Source: Whitmania pigra
Lineage: Eukaryota > Annelida > Clitellata > Hirudinida > Haemopidae
Direction of reading: 5' to 3'
Length of the DNA: 64,000 bases
NCBI GenBank assembly: GCA_021613335.1
Contig: JAJTWR010000260.1
Location: 1,608,501 to 1,672,500, forward strand
Positions 12,068-23,559 of the stretch are shown here, in pieces. The notes under the pieces are model-generated. The model worked only from the letters and a program-made list of their open reading frames with translations. It made no database searches and was not told the DNA's origin. The translations under genes and the position numbers were made by a program. Numbering within the stretch: position 1 is the first letter of the stretch; each line of letters begins with the position of its first letter.

Positions 12068-15032
12068 GTTCTTTTACAGCATTCACGGAATACAAGCGGG
12101 CGAAAGGGCGAGCTCAATGGGTTGTCAAGAAAGCCAAGAAAGACTGTTGGGAGAGATTCTGTGCCAGCTTCAACAGGTCAACAAACCTGGGCACCCTCTG
12201 GAGAACCGTCAAGAGCATGAGCGGTCACTCTCAAGGAGCTCGCATCCCTCCGATCTCCTCTAGTGATGGATCCCCACTGGATAACTTCAGCAAAGCGGAA
12301 ATCTTTGCAAAAACCTTTGCTTACGCGAGCAGCAATGCAAATCTGTCCCCGCACTTCGCAAAGATCAAGCAGAATTTCTCTTTCGACCTCGATCCAGATG
12401 GCTGGGACAACTCTCCTCTGTCCCATCCCATAGAAACGGCTGAAGTAATGGATGCCCTCGGAAAATGTGGGAACTCGTCCCCAGGCCCCGACGGCATCCA
12501 CTACGAAATGATTAGGAAACTCCCCCCACAGTGCTTCAAAAGCATTGTCTCCCTTTTCAACCAGTCCTGGTCGATAGGTCGTCTTCCCTCCTCTTGGAAG
12601 AAAGCGACGGTAATCCCCATCCCGAAGAAGGGAAAACCTCCTTCGGAACCGGCCTCCTACAGACCTATCTCTCTGACCTCCTCTCTCTGCAAGCTCCTTG
12701 AAAGGGTGATCGCAGCAAGGCTCAGATGGCACCTAGAGAGTTTCGATCTCATCAGCCGAAACCAAGCCGGTTTCAGAAAAGGAAGAGGATGCTCAGACCA
12801 ACTGGTCCGAATAACGCAAGACATAGCTGCCTCTTCCACAAAGAGGCAGATGACCCTTGGAGTTTTTCTGGACTTGGAAAAAGCCTTTGATATGGTGTGG
12901 AGAGAAGGAATAGTCGCAAGGCTATCCAAACTAGGCATCAAAGGGAGGATGCTTCACTGGATAAACGACTTCTTACAAGATCGAACCATGGAAGTCAGAG
13001 TCGGAGCGACTTTCTCCAACCCTCTTACCCTTGACAATGGCACACCCCAAGGCAGTGTCCTTAGCCCGCTGCTGTTCATTGTGATGCTCGACTGTCTGCC
13101 CCAGCCAGTGAACAAGATCAAGGTGTCTATGTACGCCGACGACATAGCCCTCTGGACGACTGGTAGCGATCTTTCCACCATGAGGAACAGGATGCAACTG
13201 CACCTTAATCAAACAGAGAAGTTTCTTTCCAGACATGGTTTTAAAATCTCTGTTAATAAATCATGTGCGGTTCTATTCAACAGGAACAAGTCAAGGCTGG
13301 TCTCCTCCCGGACGACACTGCGCATAGCTGGGGAGGAACTCCCAATGACCCAATCCGCAATGTTTCTAGGAGTCATCCTGGACGACAAGTTGAGCTGGAA
13401 CGCCCAAACGGCCGCTGTTAATAACAGATGCCGGAAGCGCCTCAACGTGATGAGAGCTGTCGCAGGAAAATCCTGGGGAGCCAGCAAGTCCCGCTTGATC
13501 CACCTGTACAGAGCCACCATTAGATCTGTGATGGATTACGGGAGTGAAGCCTTTGACCTCAGCTACACGCAGAACAAGAAGGTACATGACAGCATCCAAT
13601 TCCAGGCTCTCAAGATCTGCTGTGGCAGCATGCCTGGGAGTGGAAATCTGTCGTTACAAGTTGAATGCGGTGAACTTCCATTAGACCTTCGTCGAAAGAA
13701 GATCACTGCTAATCATGCTATCCGGTCACTGGCCACTCCTAATAACCCCATCAGGGAATGTTATTTTGCTCCTAATTTCAGGAATTCCAGCATCAAGGGC
13801 AAACTTCACTGGAAGATGAAGAAGAGCAATCGTCCATGCCCTTTCGAAACGGTATCAGGTCTCCTGCCTGACTACATTCAAAAGGACATCACAAGAGAAC
13901 TGGATGCCGAAGTTCTCAGAGCACCATGGACACTGAAGAACCCCAACTTCGACACCTCCACCCTGGCAATAGCGGCCGACGATCCCCTGAGGATGCTGGT
14001 CGCTAGGGAGAAGATCGAAGAAATCAGTGATTCCAGCCTGCTCTGCTACACGGACGCATCCAAGATGAAGGACAAGGCAGGGATAGGAATCTTCATCCCC
14101 AAGAAAGGAGTGGAGCTCAGTATCAGAGCTTCGCCCGACAGCAGCATCTCTGCAACGGAATTAGCAGCCATCGAGGACTGCCTGATGCTGCTAAAAACCT
14201 CCTACCAGGGGGAGGACAAGAACATTGTAATTTTAAGCGATTCTCTTAGTGCCATCCAGTGCCTAAGAAATCGAAACAATGCCTACCACGATCCTGAAAT
14301 TCACAGAATTTTATCTTTGATTTCAGATTTCATGGAACAAGACCAGCAAGTCACTCTCGTCTGGGTACCAGCCCACGTGGGCATTCCAGGTAACGAGAAG
14401 GCCGACACTCTGGCGAAGCTTGCGACAACTCGAGGCCAGATAGATCGCCAAATCCCAGCATCTATCAATGACGCCAAAAGATTCGTCGCCAGGAAGACCG
14501 AAGAGGACTGGCAGAGAAGGTGGGATTCCTTCACTGGCACTCACCATCATGAAGTCCAGAGACAGGCAACGACAAAGAGCATATTCCAATGCTCCTCCAG
14601 GAGGAAGGAGGTCCTCATCTCCAGACTCCGGCTTGGAAGATGTCATCTGAACCGCTACCTGTTCCAAATGAAGAGGCTCAACAGCGGCAAATGCCAAACT
14701 TGTCCTCGGATGGAGGAGTCCACTAGACATTTCCTCATGGAGTGCCCTAGTCAGGAACCCCTCAGGCGGAACATCAGGTCGAAGCTCAAGATACAGACAC
14801 TGGACTTGAGAACTATGCTTAGCAATCACGCTAGCATAGATCTCATCTTCCGGTGGGTCCAAGAAAAGAGAAGAAACCTGATTTGATGAAGACCTCTGAC
14901 TGTACATAAACTCTGTACATAATTATGTTGTGACATTGATTGATACTATTTACTTATTATACATGTGTGTATGTATTTATTTAGTTACTTATTATATATG
15001 TATGTATTTATTTATTTATTTATTCATTCATA

Positions 15033-15066
<34 letters not shown>

Positions 15067-15187
15067 TTTTGACTGGTTGCACCTCGATGTTCGTTGTTTC
15101 CTGTTGTTCTCCTCTGTTGTTGTCCCCGTCCTAATCATCTAGTTATGAAATGGACGTTAATAAATAACCAACCAACCGTTCTTTTAC
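12068..15187 (+). mobile_element. 5'-truncated non-LTR retrotransposon (RNase H-bearing, I/Jockey-group), with 10-bp TSD
   Basis: The insertion runs 12078-15177 and is flanked by perfect copies of GTTCTTTTAC at 12068-12077 and 15178-15187. It begins abruptly in the linker between endonuclease and reverse transcriptase, i.e. ordinary 5' truncation, and ends in an (AACC)n-type tail. The 3' UTR (14887-15177) contains TTTA-rich, (TA)n and poly-T stretches, then a terminal segment (about 15126-15163) that recurs in the SINE at 56.9 kb and the mini-insertion at 62.1 kb. The intact ORF and clean TSD imply recent activity of the family. Confidence 0.92.
12079..14886 (+). CDS. LINE ORF2 C-terminal part: reverse transcriptase, RNase H, CCHC
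   Basis: An open frame runs without a stop from the insertion boundary at 12079 to the TGA at 14884-14886 (935 codons). The first ATG in frame is at 12217, but coding similarity begins upstream, so the true start is lost by truncation. RT motifs in order: SYRPISLTS, FLDLEKAFDMVW, GTPQGSVLSPLLF, MYADDIALW (13129-13155) and LGVILDDKLSW. RNase H follows, with its acidic residues in YTDASKMKDKAG, ATELAAIED, ILSDSLSAIQ and GNEKADTLAK. The C-terminal zinc knuckle is CQTCPRMEESTRHFLMEC. The RNase H plus CCHC layout fits the I/R1/LOA side of the Jockey-like group; clade assignment needs a tree. The endonuclease is absent in this copy. Confidence 0.93.
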   Translation, partial: AFTEYKRAKGRAQWVVKKAKKDCWERFCASFNRSTNLGTLWRTVKSMSGHSQGARIPPISSSDGSPLDNFSKAEIFAKTFAYASSNANLSPHFAKIKQNFSFDLDPDGWDNSPLSHPIETAEVMDALGKCGNSSPGPDGIHYEMIRKLPPQCFKSIVSLFNQSWSIGRLPSSWKKATVIPIPKKGKPPSEPASYRPISLTSSLCKLLERVIAARLRWHLESFDLISRNQAGFRKGRGCSDQLVRITQDIAASSTKRQMTLGVFLDLEKAFDMVWREGIVARLSKLGIKGRMLHWINDFLQDRTMEVRVGATFSNPLTLDNGTPQGSVLSPLLFIVMLDCLPQPVNKIKVSMYADDIALWTTGSDLSTMRNRMQLHLNQTEKFLSRHGFKISVNKSCAVLFNRNKSRLVSSRTTLRIAGEELPMTQSAMFLGVILDDKLSWNAQTAAVNNRCRKRLNVMRAVAGKSWGASKSRLIHLYRATIRSVMDYGSEAFDLSYTQNKKVHDSIQFQALKICCGSMPGSGNLSLQVECGELPLDLRRKKITANHAIRSLATPNNPIRECYFAPNFRNSSIKGKLHWKMKKSNRPCPFETVSGLLPDYIQKDITRELDAEVLRAPWTLKNPNFDTSTLAIAADDPLRMLVAREKIEEISDSSLLCYTDASKMKDKAGIGIFIPKKGVELSIRASPDSSISATELAAIEDCLMLLKTSYQGEDKNIVILSDSLSAIQCLRNRNNAYHDPEIHRILSLISDFMEQDQQVTLVWVPAHVGIPGNEKADTLAKLATTRGQIDRQIPASINDAKRFVARKTEEDWQRRWDSFTGTHHHEVQRQATTKSIFQCSSRRKEVLISRLRLGRCHLNRYLFQMKRLNSGKCQTCPRMEESTRHFLMECPSQEPLRRNIRSKLKIQTLDLRTMLSNHASIDLIFRWVQEKRRNLI

Positions 15188-15770
15188 TACAAGTATTTCG
15201 TTACATCTTGCATAAAAAATTATTATGTGCACAAAACAATTCCCCACACCAATTTTTACATTTCTAAATACACTACAGACATGTATTCAACGTTCGACAT
15301 TTATCGCACATTGAATTTGATAATTTCATCGTTGTTATTATGATTTTTTAAGATCAGGGCATTTGTGGTGAGCATAATAAGCTTAATAAAACTGTAATTT
15401 GTTGATTTCCTGCAAACTTTGTATTAAGGAGCCACCCATATTCTGAAGTTTAATCATTCATAAGTTACACTAAAACATTTAATTAATTACTTTAAATTAA
15501 TAATTTATTTTATGGGAAGTTTTTGACAATTTAATATTTTCACACTTGATAGATAATGTGGTTATACTTTTTAAAATTTATTTTATTAACAATTTCAAAA
15601 TTTTATAATTATTGTCTTTAATTCATTGTTGTTGGAGCGTATGTTTAATATCTTATTAACATCTTTATATACCATTGCTAGCAACCTTGCGCCATTTTCT
15701 TTATAGTTTTCATTGCTGTTTTCTTTCATATTGATATCCTAGATCCTCTCGGACAACGTAAGAATAGGAC
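15188..15770 (+). promoter_or_regulatory. Upstream region of the UBE2D gene
   Basis: An AT-rich gap of about 580 bp between the LINE insertion and the first coding exon. No gene is seen. It must contain the promoter and 5' UTR of the E2 gene. I see no strong TATA box, in keeping with a housekeeping promoter. Confidence 0.4.
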
Positions 15771-16962
<1,192 letters not shown>

Positions 16963-17700
16963 ATTTAACAGGAATAGTTACCTATGGGCTGGTTCATCAC
17001 TCTTTGCAAAGATTGTTTGACTCTTTGCTTCATTTGGAACAATATATTAATTCATAGAGTGAACTTGTGCAGTTATTTTCTCAACCTGGTTTTAGTGTTT
17101 TCTCAAATGCTAGGTTTTTTCTTATGCCATTTCATCTCTCAAAATTATTGCTAGCAAATGAAAGACTCATGACGTCCAAAAGTCTCGATATTAAATATGA
17201 AATAAGATAAGATTTTCATTTTTATTATGTATTTGAGCCACAAACATTATTTTTCAGTTTGGATGTTTGTTTTTTGGGCTTGGAAACTGTTGAGCTGTCT
17301 GCATTTGCAGAAGTGAATGTGACTATGAGGCACTAGTGGTTCAAGCAATAGTTTTCTGGAATGCAGCAGTGACTTTTGTGGCAGGTTGCTCAGTGGTTTG
17401 GGTTAGATGAATATCTAGTCCTGTTAGGGATACAGGAATTTGTTTTGCTTGAAGTTTGCTTTCAAAATGCTTGACCCTCGATTGTTGGAAGGGTTTTAAG
17501 GTGGGATGCAGGTACTCTGTGCTTAATCACACAGAACAGGGGTGTTGGGTACTTTGTAATCTTGGAATTGACTTTGACTTAGGCAAAAAATTGTTTAATT
17601 TAATCGCATGTTTAACTGTCTCAACCTGTAGCGCAATTTTGTGTATTGTGTAATTGCGATGCTCTCACGAAAACAATAAATGATTTAAACTGACCAGTGG
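16963..17700 (+). terminator. UBE2D 3' UTR and polyadenylation signal
   Basis: No ORF of note follows the stop codon. The first good polyadenylation signal is AATAAA at 17675-17680, followed by a TG/T-rich stretch (GTGGGTGGAGTTTTTTTC), giving a 3' UTR of about 0.73 kb. The short ORF at 17456-17653 inside it has no recognisable features. Confidence 0.55.
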
Positions 17701-17869
17701 GTGGAGTTTTTTTCATGTTGTATTAAAGCGACGACAGTTATTTTATGATTTGACAATTATAACACTTAAGAATGAACAAGCGAGTGGATATTTCATATTT
17801 ATTGTTCAAATGTGATGTTTTTTAATTTATATTTTAAAATATATAAAAAATAAAGGTTGTTAGTACAGT

Positions 17870-18048
17870 GGAACCCACATATCTCGGTCTCGGTTAACTC
17901 GCCAACTCTATTAAGTCCACGCTTTTGATGTGGAATCACCAATTTCCCTCATTGTCTTAGCATTTTCTCGTCAGTTATTTTATGATGATTGTTTCATGTC
18001 GCCTAACTCTAATATCCAGGGTTGCCAGTGAGAAAAAAGCCCTGATCG
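17870..18048 (+). mobile_element. Pogo/Tigger-like terminal fragment interrupted by the 18049 transposon
   Basis: TACAGTGGAACCCACATATC at about 17870 resembles the terminal inverted repeat of pogo/Tigger-type elements (CAGTGGAACC preceded by TA). The segment runs up to the 8-bp duplication of the larger transposon, so this older element seems to have been the insertion target. I could not find the matching right end, so the call rests on one terminus. Confidence 0.35.
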
Positions 18049-18240
18049 ACTTGTCTTCCGCCAGCAGACACTTATATCATGGTAAAAACCTAGTCTCTAA
18101 CGTGGCTGAAGTTAGCAGACACTCACATTTATTTCTTAATGAGAAGATTCAAATTATAATATTTGGAAACTACGTTACAAATGCTTTTTAAAAATGTTCA
18201 TATCTCAATCAACAGAAGACTTTGTTTTTTTAAATTATTT
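18049..18240 (+). repeat. Left terminal inverted repeat of the Ulp1/PHD transposon
   Basis: Begins ACTTGTCTTCCGCCAGCAGA and matches the reverse complement of 23284-23469 with roughly one mismatch per 10-15 bases. Shared landmarks include CTTATATCATGGTAAAAACC and GAAGTTAGCAGA. The divergence between the two TIRs suggests that the copy is not brand new. Confidence 0.85.
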
Positions 18241-18610
18241 GAAAAAACATAAATAAAAGTACAGAAATAAAACATTAAGCTTCAGTATTTAAATTTATGT
18301 AAATAATAATTTATTTGTGTAGAAATACGTAAGTCTAAATATTTATAACATTATTACACACCCAGAATCATCGCTACTTTCTAATAAGCCAAACTTTCAA
18401 AATAAACACGGTCCGGAAAAACCACGCAACTCGAACTCTACAAATAATCTCGAGAAAATTTATCAACTTTTATTGTGTATCGTGACGAACACAATTGTGA
18501 TGGCAACATGTAAACTATTTATTGTCATTGTTAAATCTCATAAAAATCGCAGTTAATTTAGAGAGCTTGGAGATGACCAGATCAGGTAAAACCGTTCGAG
18601 ACGGACGCAC

Positions 18611-19085
18611 ACATTTTAATGAGATGCTAAGAAAAAATAAAGCTCCACCCCTAAACAAATTAAACTCCGCCTAAAATGAGTAAAATTAATCTTTTATCCT
18701 CAATATACATTAAGTCATTTACATAGAAGTCTCTAATAAAGTTTTATTATAATTTTGGAAATACTTGACGTCTGACATTAGCAATCGAGTGTTTAAAGTT
18801 TACGCTTTGCCTAACCCTAACCCTACCCTAACCCCTAACCCTACCATATCCCCTAATCCTAACCCTACCCTAACCCCTAACCCTACCCTATCCCCTAATC
18901 CTAACCATAACCCTACCCTAACACTTGAGCGGATCTATTCGGAGCCTAAATATGCGGACCGTTTTCCCTAAAAAGAGATATACCTAAAAATATTACGGAT
19001 CAAAGATTTACTTTTACTCATTTTAGGCGGAGCTTAATTTGTTTTGGGTGGAGCTTCATTAAAGTAGAGCATCTCATTAAAATGT
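18611..19085. mobile_element. Nested MITE-like inverted-repeat element with telomere-like core
   Basis: The left end (18611-18686, starting ACATTTTAATGAGATGCT) and right end (19012-19085, reading GCATCTCATTAAAATGT at its outer edge) are inverted copies of about 75 bp. They share CTCCACCC and CTCCGCCTAAAATGAGTAAA. The centre (about 18810-18925) is an array of CCCTAA-type repeats with CCCTACCCTAACC variants. It has no coding potential and lies between the left TIR and the end of the Ulp1/PHD gene. I found no clear TSD. Confidence 0.65.
18806..18926. repeat. Interstitial telomere-like repeat array (CCCTAA variants)
   Basis: About 120 bp composed of CCCTAACCC, CCCTACCC and CCCCTAATCC units on the plus strand. 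A higher-order repetition (CCCTACCCTAACCCCTAACC recurs) shows that it expanded as a block rather than being a clean telomere end. It lies in the middle of a small inverted-repeat element. Confidence 0.85.
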
Positions 19086-19109
19086 TTATCACAAGAATAG
19101 AATTAATCA

Positions 19110-21600
19110 TCATAAAATAATATTATTACTAATACAATCATAACAATGCCACGTCTGCCTCAGCGAACTCTTTGGTGCTTGCACACAATCATCATGGTAC
19201 CACCTCCCACACACATCACAATCTACCATGTTCGCAGTGCCATCACCCTGGTAAGCCACTTGACAGATGCAATAAATTTCTACATCAATTGTCCTTGGCA
19301 ACCCTGATCTCCTGTGACCAGATTGTAACGGGATAAGTTCCTCACTGGCGAAGATCTGTCTCATACCACTTCTCAGTCCTTCTTCATCGTAACTGCACAT
19401 GCTGGGATCTATACCAAGACATAGTGTTAAAGCAAAAGCAATTGCATAGGGTCCACAGTCATAGGCATTTGATTGCTGTTGAACGTCATGTTGTAATAGT
19501 GTTAAAGACTTAGTGCAAAATGAGCGTCCCAAATACCACATCAGAAATTTGTCTCGGTCTTGGTATGAACTTCTCATACTGTCGTACACATCAATGTGGC
19601 TGTCGCTGCACCTTAAATTACTTATTGTAATAGAGTGAGATTTTTTCACATTGATTATCTGCACAAATTTTGATGTTGGGTATTCAATGGACGAATTGCG
19701 CCTTACACAACTTATAATTTCAGAATCAAAAAAACCGTCAATGTGTTCAAACTTGTTGGCCATGTAATACATGGCCATGTTGATATGCTCAGAGGTGAAC
19801 CATTTTCTCCGGCTTGCCAGAATGTGGTGATATTTTTTCTTGTCGATGAATGGTTTGTCGGTCATTCTGGGGCTGGTCCTTGAAGCCTAGAAAAATTTTG
19901 TTTAGCAATAGCATTCTCACAAAGTATATTTTGGTTTGTAGTTGCATCTGTTTTTCATTTTAAACTACAGCAGTTTGGCACTTACCCTTCTTCCACTTGC
20001 CACCAACTGCACAACTCCATATGTGACTGGCTGTATATCAGATGCCTGAAACATGGAAATTAACTGATTGCTTTCCATGACTTTTAATTTTAAAATGTTA
20101 AAATATCACTTGGTTCACATTTGTTTCTTTTGCATTCATCTTGATTGTCTCATCATTTTGTAACATGTCCTGAAGTTGATAACAAAATTGAAAAACATTT
20201 GGCAAGGAAGAAATGCAACATGATTGTGATACATACTAAAATATTTATTTAGACATTTTGAATGCCTTATGTAACCAAACCAACAATGCAATTATCCTGC
20301 TACTGAATATATAGAACCAATATCAAGAATGCTCCCTGGCAGAGCGGACTAGGTTCCGAACACCCCACATCATGATCATTACCATCACCGACACGCTAAC
20401 ACATGTATCATTACATAAGCTAAATTTTAGTAAATAAAAATGCTTGCCTCTTCCTGCACATTAAGTTCTGTCAAGAATGTCTCTTGCCTGGTGAGATTCA
20501 TTTTCTGTTGAAACCAAAATTAATGATGGGATTATTTTATAAATTAATTATCTGTAACTGCTAGAGATATCACCTTCTTCTTAGGTTCAGGACCATCATC
20601 AGCAATAACAATGTCATCATCATCCTCTGTCTTAGACTGTATGCAATAATCAATATGTATAATGCACTAAATTATTTCAAGAATAAATCTTACCAGTTCA
20701 AAATCCATTGGAGATATAATATCATTTACATAAATGGATTTGGAGCTCTTATTTTTTCTGCCTCTGCAAACTTCTTTGGCAATTTTTCCAATGGCTTTTA
20801 CACATGCCTGTCATAAACATAAATGTGTTATAATCATTGAATTAAGAAAAATACTTCTTAGCTTTACTGTGCTGGGCTCCAGGCCTGAAGTTTCACAAAA
20901 TCTATCAAGGAGCCCTCTGTTTAAGTCTCTGTAATTTATTATAAAATCATCCAGTCTTGAATGGATCACCAAGTTCCTGTTATTCTTGAGGATCCATTGG
21001 CTTTTTTCCATGAGGCCTTAGGTTCTATTGCCTTTTGTGTAGGTCTTCATTATAATTATTATATAATTACTAACAAGTTATAACTCAGTTAGAAACATTC
21101 TAGTCAAAAACCTGATTGGAACTACTTCTGTGGCGATTATATATTTCGGATAAACTCTGGTATGGTTTACCAGTTCCATGTCACCCAAGGTCTCCTTAAA
21201 TATTATATTAAGTTACATTTGTGGTTGTCGTATAACATTCAATATACTAACCCTGCATCAAGTTTGTCCAAAATGGCAGAGTTGGCACAAAGTTCTTACA
21301 AAATTTGGCCATGAAATTAGGATGATAAAATCTATTTGCTTTTGCTCCAGAATTTACCAATTCTGCACGATCCATTTCACGTGAAAAATGTGGAATGAAT
21401 TCAGAGTAGTATAATTGATGCTGAAATAGAATTATGATTGAACATGGAATATAGTTATAATCAATTACATTTTATTGCGTTCATATCCACATATATAACA
21501 AGACTACCACACTCTCTACAATTCTTCATTGAAATTCCCTTTTCTTTGAACTGTTGGTTCAACTTCCTATTAGGTTGACATTGTGCGCATTCAGATCTCA
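19110..21600 (-). CDS. Multi-exon transposon gene ending in Ulp1-like (C48) protease and PHD finger
   Basis: The terminal exon (19886-19110) encodes a C48-like cysteine protease domain. It shows H77 (in KKSHSITISNL, counted from the local ATG at 19865), the VYDS aspartate at D95, the oxyanion glutamines before the nucleophile, and C137 in AYDCGPYAIAFA. A PHD finger follows (YCICQ, VDCDVCGRWYHDDC, WHCYDC). Upstream exons with good splice sites join in frame: 20045-19986, 20169-20110, 20504-20448 (GC donor), 20636-20574 (acidic, then KKK) and 20807-20694 (basic). Farther up are plausible exons near 20860-21010, 21110-21200, 21252-21420 (PTLPFWTNLMQG) and about 21480-21600 (CxxC pairs), whose joins I could not make consistent. 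Likely a SUMO/ubiquitin-like protease carried by the element. The N-terminus is uncertain and may be decayed. Confidence 0.75.
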
Positions 21601-21739
21601 CGAGTAATCATTTTAAGACAAAGATCAAGTATTAGTTAGCAAACCAAATACTTCAAAGGACGGGAAGCCTGCCTAAGCAAGGAAGCTACTTTAGGAACTT
21701 ACTCTTTATGATAACTACGAATCTAATTGCTTATGGTCT

Positions 21740-23254
21740 ATTTACGACCGTGGCTTCCAAATTGGATTTCATCAATGACATAATATCGGAAGATTAGTTC
21801 ATTTTCGACATGATAAAATGCAAGCATGTAAATACTAGCGTTCGAGGATTGGGATGTTTTGGTATTTATGCAGATCCATAAGCGAATATGTTTATAAAAC
21901 AAAGTTGAAATCTTAAGGAACATTTTGATGCACATTTATTTGATCAGTCTAAACTTCGTGATTATTGAGTAAAAGAACTCGTACGGCAATTAAATACTGG
22001 AAGGACTTCCGCTTAAGATGTCTCGCGATATTTTAAGCACTTATGTTGTTCCCCAAAATTATCAGCTAACAAGGTATACATATTTGGAAAGTAGAAACCT
22101 TAACGAACATTTTGATGCACATTTCGTCAGTCGTAAAGTCCTAGTAACTGAGTATGAAGACTTGCAAAACATTCCATTAATGGAAGGACTTCCGCTTAAG
22201 ATGTCTCGCGATATTTTAAGCACTTATGTTGTTCCCCAAAATTATCAGCTAACAAGGTATACATATTTGGAAAGTAGAAACCTTAACGAACATTTTGATG
22301 CACATTTCGTCAGTCGTAAAGTCCTAGTTAACTGAGTATGAAGACTTGCAAAACATTCCATTAATGGAAGGACTTCCGCTTAAGATGTCTCGCGATATTT
22401 TAAGCACTTATGTTGTTCCCCAAAATTATCAGCTAACAAGGTATACATATTTGGAAAGTAGAAACCTTAACGAACATTTTGATGCACATTTCGTCAGTCG
22501 TAAAGTCCTAGTAACTGAGTATGAAGACTTGCAAAACATTCCATTAATGGAAGGACTTCCGCTTAAGATGTCTCGCGATATTTTAAGCACTTATGTTGTT
22601 CCCCAAAATTATCAGCTAACAAGGTATACATATTTGGAAAGTAGAAACCTTAACGAACATTTTGATGCACATTTCGTCAGTCGTAAAGTCCTAGTAACTG
22701 AGTATGAAGACTTGCAAAACATTCCATTAATGGAAGGACTTCCGCTTAAGATGTCTCGCGATATTTTAAGCACTTATGTTGTTCCCCAAAATTATCAGCT
22801 AACAAGGTATACATATTTGGAAAGTAGAAACCTTAACGAACATTTTGATGCACATTTCGTCAGTCGTAAAGTCCTAGTAACTGAGTATGAAGACTTGCAA
22901 AACATTCCATTAATGGAAGGACTTCCGCTTAAGATGTCTCGCGATATTTTAAGCACTTATGTTGTTCCCCAAAATTATCAGCTAACAAGGTATACATATT
23001 TGGAAAGTAGAAACCTTAACGAACATTTTGATGCACATTTCGTCAGTCGTAAAGTCCTAGTAACTGAGTATGAAGACTTGCAAAACATTCCATTAATGGA
23101 AGGACTTCCGCTTAAGATGTCTCGCGATATTTTAAGCACTTATGTTGTTCCCCAAAATTATCAGCTAACAAGGTATACATATTTGGAAAGTAGAAACCTT
23201 AACGAACATTTTGATGCACATTTCGTCAGTCGTAAAGTCGTAGTTACTGAATAA
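21740..23254 (+). repeat. 183-bp satellite (7 copies plus a diverged copy) open in one frame
   Basis: Near-identical units begin at ATGTCTCGCGATATTTTAAG, at 22018, 22201, 22385, 22568, 22751, 22934 and 23117. The spacing is 183 bp except for one 184-bp unit with an extra T near 22328. A diverged partial copy precedes them (about 21740-22000). Because 183 is a multiple of three and the unit lacks stops in this frame, 61-residue repeats read through for 302 codons (22346-23254). There is no start context, splice structure or family similarity to support a real protein. The array abuts the right TIR and reads opposite to the protease gene. Very low divergence between units shows recent homogenisation. 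Confidence 0.9.
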
Positions 23255-23283
23255 AAAGACTTTTGAACGAATTTCTAATAACT

Positions 23284-23469
23284 TCAAAAATTTTAAAATC
23301 TTCCGTCAATTGATTTATAAACATTTTTGAAAAGCATTTGAAACGTAGTTTCTAAATATTGTAGTTTGAAATTTCGCATTAGAAATTAAATTTAAGTTTC
23401 TGCTAACTTCAGCTACGTTAAAGACTAGGTTTTTACCATGATATAAGTGTCTGCTGGCGGAAGACAAGT
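23284..23469 (-). repeat. Right terminal inverted repeat of the Ulp1/PHD transposon
   Basis: The reverse complement begins ACTTGTCTTCCGCCAGCAGA and follows the left TIR to about 186 bp, ending beside the 183-bp satellite. It is flanked outside by CCTGATCG (23470-23477), matching the 8-mer before the left TIR. Confidence 0.85.
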
Positions 23470-23559
23470 CCTGATCGCCCAACCAAAAAATCAAGACAAG
23501 CACAGATCAAATTAAACCAGCTTTTATTCTCAATTATTATCATTTTTAAATTACTATAC

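Larger units (their letters stand above)
18041..23477 (-). mobile_element. Ulp1/PHD-carrying DNA transposon with ~190-bp TIRs and 8-bp TSD
   Basis: The element occupies 18049-23469. Its left end, ACTTGTCTTCCGCCAGCAGA onward (18049 to about 18240), is repeated in inverse orientation at about 23284-23469 with scattered mismatches. Both ends are flanked by the direct 8-mer CCTGATCG (18041-18048 and 23470-23477). Inside, on the minus strand, is a multi-exon gene ending in an Ulp1-like protease and PHD finger. There is also a nested MITE with telomere-like repeats (18611-19085) and a 183-bp satellite next to the right TIR. An 8-bp TSD plus Ulp1 cargo fits the KDZ/Zisupton group, but hAT or P-type elements also make 8-bp TSDs, and no transposase catalytic core was recognised. 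Confidence 0.8.

Noticed and set aside
12178..14907. Several minus-strand ORFs of 75-194 aa within the LINE
   Set aside because: They are antisense shadows of the GC-richer RT/RNase H frame.
22346..23254. A 302-aa repetitive ORF that could be annotated as a protein
   Set aside because: It is the read-through of a 183-bp satellite; one unit carries a frame-breaking insertion, and there is no domain, signal or splice context.
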